A DNA stretch of 64,000 nucleotides, from positions 1,116,001-1,180,000 of the forward strand of contig NZ_CM001165.1 of NCBI RefSeq assembly GCF_000213055.1, in the 5' to 3' direction. Origin of the DNA: Streptomyces sp. Tu6071. GTDB lineage: Bacteria > Actinomycetota > Actinomycetes > Streptomycetales > Streptomycetaceae. Both the position numbers and the translations under genes were made by a program. The notes beneath the pieces were generated by a model. The model did not search any database, was not told the origin of the DNA, and was given only the letters and a program-made list of their open reading frames with translations. Position 1 is the stretch's first letter. Every line of letters begins with the position of its first letter. Shown here piece after piece: positions 37,501 to 42,857 of the stretch.

Positions 37501-40500
37501 CACCCGCCGCCGGCTGCGCCGAGCGCTCCTCGATCTCCCGCCGAAGACGCCTGACCGCCTCGTCGCGCGAACTCCTTCCACTCTTCGTCGCCCGCCACTC
37601 GGCGATCCTGTGCGTCACACGGTCGCGCAGTGCCGCCTCGTTCGGGCCACCCCAGCCTTCCTGGAGACGCCGCACCGCGCGATCGACCGCGCGCAGTTCC
37701 TCGGAACGACGCCCGCCACCCGAACGCTGCACCCACTCCCGAATGATCCCGGGGACCCGGCCGGACGAAGAGGACTGCCCGGGTGCCTGCGGGGCGAGCC
37801 GCACCGATTCGTCGGCGGCGGCGCCGACGGGCCGCTGCCCCGCAGCAGCCTGCGCTCCCGTGTGCGGAAGTGGCGGCGGGGGGGCCGGGGTCGCTTCCCG
37901 CACAGGGGAAACGGGCCCGGTCGGTGCGGCGTCCCGCTCTCCGGCGGGCTCGCCGCGCGAGGGGTCCGCCGTCTCGACGGATTCGGTGCGCGAGGTATCC
38001 GGCTGGTCTTCCACGGGCGCCCTGTTCGCCGCGTTCGAGGTGTGCCGGGTGGGGCCGGCTGTCGCGGGATAGGTGACCACCGGCACGCCGCCGACCGGCT
38101 CGTCGGCGGGTTCTTCCCTGCCCGGAGCGGGCTTCACCACGGCCGGGACGGCCTCGTACGCGGGCGATGCCGGCTTGGCCGTCGCAGGGACCGTGTCGTC
38201 TACCGCGCCCCTTGGTCCGGCCCCGGAACGGGTCGCCGGTTCTGCGGTGTCCCGCCGCCGGGTGGTGGGTTCCTCCGGGGCGGGCACGGCGCGAGCGGGG
38301 GCTTCCCGAGAAGCCTCCTCGCGCGCGGGCTCTCCTCCCCCGCGCCGCTGGGCTTCGACGCCGGCACGCTCGGGGGAGATCGCGGGCAGGCCGGTGCCCG
38401 ACGCCCCCGCGTCCTCTCCGTTCGTGGCGACGGGCGACGGCGTGCGGGACGTGTCGTCGGTGATCCTCGCGGTCGCGAGCTCCTCGACCCGCTGGTCGAA
38501 ACGTTCCCGGAAACGTGCGATGTCCCCGCCCGGGGCCCACGCCCGCTCCGCCTGCTTCGCCCAACCACCGGCCTCCGCCGACGACATACCGTGACGCTCG
38601 GCGAATCGACGGACGAGATCGCTCCACTGCTCGGGGGAACGGTTCGCCACCCGGTCTTCGATCGCGTGGTCCAGCAAGCGGCTCGCCACGCTCTCCTCGA
38701 CGCGCTGCCACCCGCGTGCGTCGCCCTCCATGCGCGCTTCGCGATACGCCGCGCCGAACCGCGCCGCCTCCCGCGCGTCGAGGCCCTGCCCCCGGGCGTG
38801 CCGCTCCATCGCCCTGCCCCACTCGTCCGGCGACATCCCCGCGATCCGCTCGCGCTGACCCGTCTCGGTGGCGGGACTCCGCACGGCCTCCTGTGCGTGC
38901 GTCTCCCTCGTGGCGGACGCCGAGGGCTTTGCCGGGACGTGCTCCTCGTACACCTCGTCGCGGGCGCGACCGGACACGCCCTGGCCGTCCTTCAAGAGAC
39001 CGTGGTCCCGCAGCATTCCCTCGTACACGCCGTGCCCGGACGGCAGCGCCGAAACGCCCTCCTCCTTGGTCGGCTGGGGAGCCGGACGGCTCGTGACAGG
39101 CGCCGCGCTCGTCGGCTCGTCCCTCGCCGGAGGCGTCGTCGCGCCCGCCGTGCCCTCGTGCCTCTTCGCCCCCAGCTCCTCGACCCGCTGATCGAAACGC
39201 TCCCGGAAACGCCCGAGGTCCCCACCCGCGGCCCACGCCCGCTCCCCCTGCTTCGCCCAACCACCGGCCTCCGCCGACGACATACCGTTGCGCTCGGCAT
39301 GACGCCGGACGACATCACCGAACTGCTCCGGCGTACGGTTCGCCACCCGCTCCGCGATCTCCCGATCCACCCCCGACCGGTCCCCGCCCGAACCGGGCCG
39401 GAGGGTGGGGGCCGGGTCATCGGTCCGACCGGGCGCGGGGGGAGGCGTCTCCTCGCCCGCCTCCCGCCGCGCGGTGCCGGACGGCGTGCCGTGGTCCCGG
39501 GCGGGCGGGGGCACATCGGAGGAGTCGTTCCGCCCGGCCGAGTCCGGACCGCTCTCGCGGGCCGGAGCGGCGGGGGGCCCCGTCTCCCCGTCCCTGGCCC
39601 CGTGGACCTGGTCCCACAGGGCGTCACGCTTGTGCTTGCCGAGTGAGTCGAGCCAGTCGGGGACGGACGGGCGCTCGCGTTCCGCGACCGTCACCCGTCC
39701 GTTTCCGGGTCGTTCGGTGACGGGAGCGCCACCGCCCGGGGATCGCCGCGAGACGTCGCCGTGCCCGTCGCCGTCGGACCGTCCGCTTCGGTCGAGGCCG
39801 TCGCCGCCGGACCGGTCGTCGCGACCGGCCCGGCCGTCGCGGCCACCGTACGCGTCGTCGCCGTCGTCACCGTAACCGGTACGCGAGGTGCGTGGGCCAT
39901 TGCCGCCACCACCGTTCTCACCCCGGCCCGCGCCACCGGCTTCGGGCGCTCCGCCGGAGCGTGAGCCGTCCGGGAGCGTGTCACCGTGAGCGGCCCCGCC
40001 GCGGCCGTCGCCGCCGTTCCCCGGCCGGTCAACGGGCTTGGGGAGCGGGGACGAGGAGGTGCCGTCCTGGGCGGAGGGATGCGGAGTCCGATGGTCGCTC
40101 GTGCTGTGCGCCTGCTGCTCCGCACGGGACTCACGGAGGGCGTCGAACCAGGCGGTGGCCGCCTTGTTCTCAGCCGGGGAGTCGCCGGTGGCCCGCGCCC
40201 GCACCCAGTCGTCGTGCAACTCCCGGGTCCTGGCGGCGGACAACCCGCTGCCGCGGGCGTCCTCCCACATGGCGTCCAGGCGGCGCCGGCTCCAGCCGGG
40301 ACTCTCCTTGAGCGGAGGGGCGCCATGGCGCTCCTGACCGGGGTACGGCTCACCCGGACGGTTCTGTCCGTCGCCGTCCCTGCCACGGCCGCCGGTGTTC
40401 TGACGGCCATGACCGTCCCTGTCACCGCCGCCGGTACCCCGTCCGTCCCCCGGCCGCGGGGCCGCCGAGGAGGAGGTGTCGTCCTGCCCGTGCGTCCTCG

Positions 40501-42778
40501 GCGGGCGGTGGTCGCGCATACCGTTCAGCTGCTTCTCGACGCGCGCGTCGGCGACGGCGTCGAACCAGGCGGAAGCGGCCTTGTTCTCGGCCGCCTTGTC
40601 ACCGGAGACACGGGCGTCGGCCCAGTCGTCGTACAGGGCGCGAGTCCTGGACTCGGACAGGCCGCTGTCGCGGGCGTCCTCCCACATCCGGTCGACGCGT
40701 CGCCGGCTCCACCCCGGGCTCTCCCGCAAGGGAGTGGAGCCCGAGCCGTCCGTGTCCGAGCCGCGCCGGTCGCCACGAGGCGGCGGAGCGGAGTGCGATT
40801 CATGGCCGTCACCGGTCCGCGATGTCCCGGTGACGGGCCGCTCGCCGGCCGGGGGCTGCTGGGTCCGTCCGTCCGCGTCGGGACGGCGCGCCGGCGGCGG
40901 CGCGACCGGCTGGTCTCCCGGCGCGGGACGGGAAGCCCGCGGAACGGCGTCGCCCGGTCCCGTCTCGGTCGTGTCGCGGGAGCCGCCGCCCGGTACGGGA
41001 GTGTTCCGACGCTCGCCGCCGGTCCCGGCGGACTGCCGTGAGGGATCGTCCACTCCCCCGGGCTCACCACTCCGATTCGCCGGCGGCTGGGCGAGATGGT
41101 CCGAGCTGTCTCCCGTACGCACTCGCTCGGCCGGATTGCCGTGCGCGGGCGGCTTCGGCACCGCGCCCTGGTCGCCGATCCGCTCGGAGTGACCGCCCGC
41201 GGGCGCGCGCTGGGCGGAGCGGTTCGTGTCATCGTCGCGGCTGTTCGTCCCCCCGGGGCGTTCGGCCGCGGGCGGCGCGGTGCCGAGCGAGTCGGCACCG
41301 CGCCCGCCGGCACGTGGCGGCGTACTGTTCTGCGCCCCCTCGCCGCCCGGCGCCTGCCTGGCGGGTTCGGTCACCGGAGGAGCGGTACGCGTCCCCTGGT
41401 TCCCGACAGGCTCCCGGGACGAGGAGGTGCCGCGACGCGGCACGTCGTTCTGGACGCGGTCGCCGGAGCCGGCAGGCGCCCGCCCTCCCGGGTCGCGGGC
41501 CGGGGGCCCGGCATGGCTCACGCCGTGTTCGGAGGTGGCGGGCGGGGGCACCGCGCGGGTGTCCTGTCCGTTGCCTCCCGGCCCGGAGCGGTCCCCGTGC
41601 GGGCCCGTGTTCTCCGCGACGCGGTTCACGGGGACAGGCCGCGACTGGCTCCCGCCCTCGGGCGTCCCGTCCGGGGTGCTCTGTCGGGGGGCCGTCGTGG
41701 GCGGGGGCGTGGAACGCGTTCCCTCTCCCCCCGTGCGCTCGCCACCGGAGTACGAGCCGTTCCGGATCTCGGCCTTATTGGTGAGCGGGGCGGGCGTGCC
41801 GGTGGCGCGCCCGGCGCCTTCGGCGCGCGCTGCGGGCGGTGGGGGCATCCCGACATCGTGCGTGCGGTTCCCGCCGGCCGGGCCGCTGCTGGTGGGTGCC
41901 GAGTCGTTGACGGAGACGCCGCCCTTGACAGGAGGTGGAGTTCCGCCGGAGCCGGCCGGGGACTCGTTGCCGCCGCGCCTGGTCTGCGGGGGCGGTGGGT
42001 TGAAGGTGTTGTCCTTGCCGCCTCCTACGACCGAGTCGGCGTCGCCGGTGCGGTCCGTCTTCGGGACCGGAGGGGTCTTCACGGGCGGGCTCCCGGCGGG
42101 GACGCCACCGGGCGACCCGGGTTTCGGCACGCCGTGGTATCCCCCGAGGCCTCCCGCGATCCCGCCGAAGCCGCCACCGATACCGAGTGTCAGCGCCTCG
42201 GCACCCCAGTCGATGTCGTAGTCCGTGTGCGCGATCGCGGCTCCTGCCGCGCCGACCCCCAGATCGAACGCGAGCCCGGACGCGGACCCGATCACGGCGC
42301 CGCCGATCGAACCGACCACGGCGCTGCCGATCGGGCCGAGGCGTCCCGCCATGGAGGCGATGACCGGGATGAGCCGGGCGATGAGCTGCCCGATCATGGC
42401 GAGCACGCTCTCCAGGAGCGGCCCCAGGTAGAAGAAGACCGCACCGAGGAGGGCACCGAGGATGTCGGCCCACATCATCGCGTTGAGCTTCTTCGCGTAC
42501 TCCTCGGCCGCCTCGTGCAGCTTGTCGGCGTACCGGTTGATCGTCTGCCCGACGGTCCAGGCGGTCTCGATCGCGTCGTCCAGGTTCTTGGCGGTCGCGT
42601 CCGTCCAGGCGAGCCGGGCCCCGTTGCCCGCCGCCCCCGTCCACGTCATGCCGGCCACGTCCGAGTCGACCGCGGTCCGGCGCTCGTGGAGTTCGTCCCC
42701 CAGCTTGATCCAGGCGTTGCCGAGGGCGTAGATGTCCTCGAGCTTGATGGTGTTGAGTACCGAATCCGCGGAAGCCAT
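25583..42778 (-). CDS. Giant type VII-associated multidomain protein (5,731 residues, lonely-Cys-like)
   Basis: One unbroken frame of 17.2 kb; ATG 42778 has GAGGAGG eight bases upstream. Order: 1-95 helical WXG100-like head with MTWTGAAG (Trp46); 98-190 strongly hydrophobic; about 240-680 and 1450-1670 disordered Pro/Gly/Arg/Thr linkers; two copies of an SPGWSRRR module (about 683-760 and 823-896); PEQF/PEQW helical repeats (about 1143-1205, 1312-1438); an unassigned domain (about 1798-2172); a metallopeptidase-like domain with HEWAH at 2381-2385 and Glu2433; a domain (about 2553-3144) with the lone Cys2967 in LWLLWCEIA; an alpha/beta domain about 3285-3450; beta-rich regions about 3606-5480; a coiled coil about 5480-5690. 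Only two cysteines were found (2967 and 5710). NCBI names such giants 'lonely Cys' proteins, from memory. It lies 79 bp after eccC; its start favours export by EccC. Effector, scaffold or surface protein are all open. Confidence 0.88.
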   Translation of the reverse strand: MASADSVLNTIKLEDIYALGNAWIKLGDELHERRTAVDSDVAGMTWTGAAGNGARLAWTDATAKNLDDAIETAWTVGQTINRYADKLHEAAEEYAKKLNAMMWADILGALLGAVFFYLGPLLESVLAMIGQLIARLIPVIASMAGRLGPIGSAVVGSIGGAVIGSASGLAFDLGVGAAGAAIAHTDYDIDWGAEALTLGIGGGFGGIAGGLGGYHGVPKPGSPGGVPAGSPPVKTPPVPKTDRTGDADSVVGGGKDNTFNPPPPQTRRGGNESPAGSGGTPPPVKGGVSVNDSAPTSSGPAGGNRTHDVGMPPPPAARAEGAGRATGTPAPLTNKAEIRNGSYSGGERTGGEGTRSTPPPTTAPRQSTPDGTPEGGSQSRPVPVNRVAENTGPHGDRSGPGGNGQDTRAVPPPATSEHGVSHAGPPARDPGGRAPAGSGDRVQNDVPRRGTSSSREPVGNQGTRTAPPVTEPARQAPGGEGAQNSTPPRAGGRGADSLGTAPPAAERPGGTNSRDDDTNRSAQRAPAGGHSERIGDQGAVPKPPAHGNPAERVRTGDSSDHLAQPPANRSGEPGGVDDPSRQSAGTGGERRNTPVPGGGSRDTTETGPGDAVPRASRPAPGDQPVAPPPARRPDADGRTQQPPAGERPVTGTSRTGDGHESHSAPPPRGDRRGSDTDGSGSTPLRESPGWSRRRVDRMWEDARDSGLSESRTRALYDDWADARVSGDKAAENKAASAWFDAVADARVEKQLNGMRDHRPPRTHGQDDTSSSAAPRPGDGRGTGGGDRDGHGRQNTGGRGRDGDGQNRPGEPYPGQERHGAPPLKESPGWSRRRLDAMWEDARGSGLSAARTRELHDDWVRARATGDSPAENKAATAWFDALRESRAEQQAHSTSDHRTPHPSAQDGTSSSPLPKPVDRPGNGGDGRGGAAHGDTLPDGSRSGGAPEAGGAGRGENGGGGNGPRTSRTGYGDDGDDAYGGRDGRAGRDDRSGGDGLDRSGRSDGDGHGDVSRRSPGGGAPVTERPGNGRVTVAERERPSVPDWLDSLGKHKRDALWDQVHGARDGETGPPAAPARESGPDSAGRNDSSDVPPPARDHGTPSGTARREAGEETPPPAPGRTDDPAPTLRPGSGGDRSGVDREIAERVANRTPEQFGDVVRRHAERNGMSSAEAGGWAKQGERAWAAGGDLGRFRERFDQRVEELGAKRHEGTAGATTPPARDEPTSAAPVTSRPAPQPTKEEGVSALPSGHGVYEGMLRDHGLLKDGQGVSGRARDEVYEEHVPAKPSASATRETHAQEAVRSPATETGQRERIAGMSPDEWGRAMERHARGQGLDAREAARFGAAYREARMEGDARGWQRVEESVASRLLDHAIEDRVANRSPEQWSDLVRRFAERHGMSSAEAGGWAKQAERAWAPGGDIARFRERFDQRVEELATARITDDTSRTPSPVATNGEDAGASGTGLPAISPERAGVEAQRRGGGEPAREEASREAPARAVPAPEEPTTRRRDTAEPATRSGAGPRGAVDDTVPATAKPASPAYEAVPAVVKPAPGREEPADEPVGGVPVVTYPATAGPTRHTSNAANRAPVEDQPDTSRTESVETADPSRGEPAGERDAAPTGPVSPVREATPAPPPPLPHTGAQAAAGQRPVGAAADESVRLAPQAPGQSSSSGRVPGIIREWVQRSGGGRRSEELRAVDRAVRRLQEGWGGPNEAALRDRVTHRIAEWRATKSGRSSRDEAVRRLRREIEERSAQPAAGAAGSSRRRSPRDLGQRSAAPLLPSPEHTPQVEGFAPARGFEAEVHLMRVAVPRDVDHRALGTLVSVDGLLDITIDHVGEHAVLEIVSRPARALAGGQDDGRAEPRAVATAFLDALHRIAHAPRTARFPALFPASHGYTVDMEAEELWLQEHPSTQILVHHTVAVPVAGYPALLRHVLGRMRPAAGPVLTAAHEDGRQALLVGEAGGSRFAEWLRTYPEWAEAATASDMADLVGALTLGYAQVASAFRGRQPRTNYPKDWTAATSRESLAAVRASLGAAPRAFLEHQAATLAGVMGSALGYDGDPLTQRLRDVGLGPRPTLGEYLDNLLRESPARPVDQYESHVVRSNFDTLDSNPDGWGRPRIVPAAVRVEVRSYAPVDSRDDDVLEQSDTLAGVALETYNEARAVRGLPPVGYAAYPAPPAPVLDRPRRVPATETPRSGPVPVPAPGTGRVLPATLAELADTLPGLSASERDARLGALAPGDRSRLVADPGLVRAMRERLDDAAFRELAADWLVVVPDGVHDPEEARAEARRLVEEMTADADVAEALLTTGRHLLVVPRDVPFTDVDAFRGLRGSDGRSLRTARGGYARGRAGVPEENLLGEPAAVHGAGTYADGYSSARHEWAHAVESVLDPADRQRIEDVFHAKRAAQAAGETVHWPDGAFPNYSSSDPHEYFAQLTTAYHAANAGIDELSGARRNNGADWVERHDSALLPLLQRLYGPGRPAARGGLDNPLVLSAFRAFWTRVEETPSPTPLPDSSAVVAHPLTPRGGTEGTAWHPAPPTGDGSAARAAIDPRMAGVLRRAFGEGVEASGQFPGLYTALHTLVGAHQATPRLTGTPFDFDSVVRRLLRVAPGQEVGPQQRMEALQTVSSAARAGWSGDLPSLVAYRVGRMGAFGPASVLTDASGTFLGRNFTGRTGLVLDADSVLAPGEDNRLHTARGPWSGTRPHVAVAERDEEGGDVLVAVGNGDTVTLDEAEFAALVGADPRRDPNAAVVVGVGPRPRDTSEVLTRLVADAAGTRAWGVTRPYRLQPVAEGIRAFAFPPVADGEMTPVGLWVPADPGLVPGPGSTIQAADATMFADEDLSSYPILTADGQELAGRAHLDEADVARREEALRHVSEMLYYYDDLEPIPGLTSGASGPLLLLPRGLSGSYVSIGHGERGRVVLPRRGTGANHAVPARELGGVLARRPSVRRLAPDVPLWLLWCEIAMVRPGADPLTRPAAAQEVANRTGHPVLASDAAVAIEEAHGDNPPRVVKTDDPARPRYSWYQFLPEPDSRRLDAFADLAGMAADTARRTTRVLRWIRALRLVQGFDIDTRPERQDEFLPLLTGFGTLERLRLSQGAGPLGWRELEVLTHAEASRSGAEPGPVNPDTLRAVLDAANTGTLRLPAPSRDEDVRQAPPAPDHPAAHSSEEALLAPPTPPAPSRETPAGSGRVADIVRMYEEMSRRVEEHEAATTPPAPEEDGVTGTETPPRDGSRPVAERVTGVPATVREVPATARGGESPAPARKDEPPAPGREAPARVTPDAYLEERGLTPVHILPTGDTTTHLLTAVAPAETSALARGERPVTPSELRERFADELAAELALPEARRTLALPAEGPHPGVPLLPGAEPDALVAGMRTGTGPAASEWLALAVAGPVLGLRVVVLLPDGRAWAAGPREGREVVLLHTPDPAPHTSRWVATERAGAAREAARTTPPPPAVRPAPAKPSPAPTVPETFFGIDPRPVPAPLHPAGTAPLPRPEEAAPAPGAAPRVIPAREVAPAAAGTAPGTRTSTRATEGRTPTEAGTSRPSEEATSGRTHVPPAEEAAAEETETRTGPREEAATTETTETPATTEITGTLPAFSPYIQAYGARHDGSVGFVAWELPSAEVLSGLRGQIVAALPMDADDTRETVRAHLNETLGSAEIAENLPRIRGSRGHRMTVRVGEVTHTVDIRLRLTTPRPDPRTGITRNLPRTRRLERQSEGVQALTSTQGSGTSRTFSLPYVALPQPASGPVRWIAVTVTPNVTMRQRTLNVGLSESLSVKVLQRAGDDAGAVRFDGVWQVRVDGAADSAEGWGPEHVHGPMHLWFPGNRIGAEGTAAPLPRAAGLDTFPLWGIDDVLDTDLRPAQIIEHPQLPGLRALGEGSRHALEGFLDEQMNRGSLHLQRDRGVMSPLLTDDEGTALGLLRVRAVVTPGEPTAQTADGDKSLELRFTHTTGTERTARSVSGAGLTVNVAPTFTPSTAAGHPGAEDRWGGRVYAKFLGSWQSGDTFSTTSKAGLMHGLTASSGQLLTPAAVVYEFTLLRAGGGTQGPVRVERGGESVQLRLLPEETAAGAPPTDEEARVLPAHLDALAAIGYTAVPLALEGVDEIFDRAETRLRELRYLPPLAHQVWEGRLQDRRARAQLTNLQRFEQLRSRIGRAAALPDAVEGGRSLWLELPTTAGTTRAELRLGVTRDRVPRAGDAGAPAARHELRLPGIGTTATGSHEARGTRERSTAFGGGAGFGGGPRQPAGNWSVDYGFDGVANRTWAHAASSGSAIATEQAVGNPSDGTEIFSVPARVALDLYEGTSPEPVARFAEPPAPRAEPLERITVATDPEEDVPGLDVPPGTETAPLRTLAPRPATTGAEDTEEPRTEEDLADSADETEAPPPVQAPPGTVTATVRLAVTHHRTEPDPGRAPATGSATTTGTEAPAAPREVPEVPAYTIRAPRTGPGQDNDRFRLGLVDAEGNPLPGITRLPDDATADIFRATEAIQEALRLVAAETYPGRPAPGVFGRVTAAASRGAAVLPVVSSAVAHLAGQDPRDWGAFANESAYQQVRVASLLARAHQILNGVYTAEGIVLPGLGADRHLAVDVEGYLHHPAVRSTFPVSGQSDVNATDLATTRRTRSSAVTGNAELTALRAAPRPTPQGTVARIIQGNVAGTLSRAHRDEHFDDIAATSATTRGGTEGAGQHLVTTDLTLLLTVRRGTANVLGNAVGIGSEQDITLAIDLPGAVQFRLSPTQLLREARWFTGIEGIDLPAVPETTVSPPDDFARTRTPGFGAVLAVTPLDDAITRRLSRDRLGREAARLVERVAPGVTRPGHIAHLPGVASRIADLTASPGLRALVARGSVSLWFRYGARADARLVELTLVAETEAQTPALREVRGRPGAEKTGVEQQSTHAPGNTIESDTVSRVVTGLLDLGLRAPRGRSRYIDRWSALPSASRTHALTRRSDHTADERFWQRTDSVADFDRVGYRLTASVRTTLISTDVFELLGGLLGGSLTAVAHRGERPLLEAVLDGFLRGVPPQESTVPADVALRFASADTRVRSAGEGTAPTGVEWTPLRPRVNEEDPRLAPAAVEGAEASRTLRTHPRFVPTGTTPLSHFNAFPELAEAIRAVAPGVEGHWGLTADSNPDAANARLTELAHAGRGAALTAPGTAAGLHPRMPGSWPLSTDNASHVSLQVDVYDPRPFTPAASDVAADSARNSTRVDVSTASSSQGLELGQRFALSADRGNRHVPGGSQPLFSAQPVTRSTDSNVTTGGQYRVKTGTASAGDTYTHLAHADAVVTVTGPRGIRYVTGSVTLRAGERDLLGYGVVSEPSQPWAYDMDVLLRRQRPSPATGREEAVAAPRHEAADSRAWIREPVTELPRLLASGLAPEPDGAQLWVDVGEDPDGSVLGRALYVGIRVAEIAHRRVELAVRGATGLRFWPIEPDGSLSDVTATTREGWEELRTAGSTYTAETEAEAMALAEQQPLEARLDGLRANVARTEGESERLRIRVEAARTSYEEAQSAENGARTRRGDTAGRLTEGLRAVATAETEVEEAEESLRASDERVLRARAAAVPAPDGTPAPDAAVDALRAAEQLQREALRAWGSSEGALRASRAEVARLTERLESLQAELRAAEGITESSRLALQELREDHRRAVQRRGEAARSLDAVVEELRRLRQEQREHRALAQRAWQSLAGLAGRLSADRCAELTGGSGFPLDTLTPGPRGR
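35480..35638 (-). other. Metallopeptidase-like active site inside the giant gene (HEWAH ... E)
   Basis: HEWAHAVES codes from 35638 downward: His2381, Glu2382, His2385 fit the zinc-binding HExxH rule. 48 residues later SSSDPHEYFAQL provides Glu2433 as a possible third ligand, the spacing and local sequence seen in anthrax-lethal-factor-like (ATLF) peptidase domains, where the acid lies in an (E)YFA(E/Q) helix. The match is motif-level only. Confidence 0.6.
38460..39355 (-). repeat. Duplicated PEQ(F/W) / MSSAEAGGWAKQ helical modules within the giant gene
   Basis: Around 39165-39355 and 38465-38665 the frame reads NRTPEQFGDVVRRHAERNG or NRSPEQWSDLVRRFAERHG, then MSSAEAGGWAKQ, ERAWAPGGD or ERAWAAGGD, and FRERFDQRVEEL. 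A third, more divergent unit (MSPDEWGRAMERHARGQG) sits between them. Confidence 0.75.
40095..40735 (-). repeat. Two copies of a 70-residue helical module within the giant gene
   Basis: About 40500-40735 and 40095-40315 encode segments beginning ESPGWSRRR, then MWEDAR(D/G)SGLS, R(A/E)LYDDW or LHDDW, AENKAA(S/T)AWFDA. They are far more similar than the flanking disordered linker, so one arose from the other by duplication. Confidence 0.75.
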
Positions 42779-42857
42779 GGGAGCGCCCTCCTCGGGCGTA
42801 CTGCTGATGTGCGGGCGGGGGGAGGAGCGCGGGGCCGGTGAGCCCCGCGCCAGGGGG

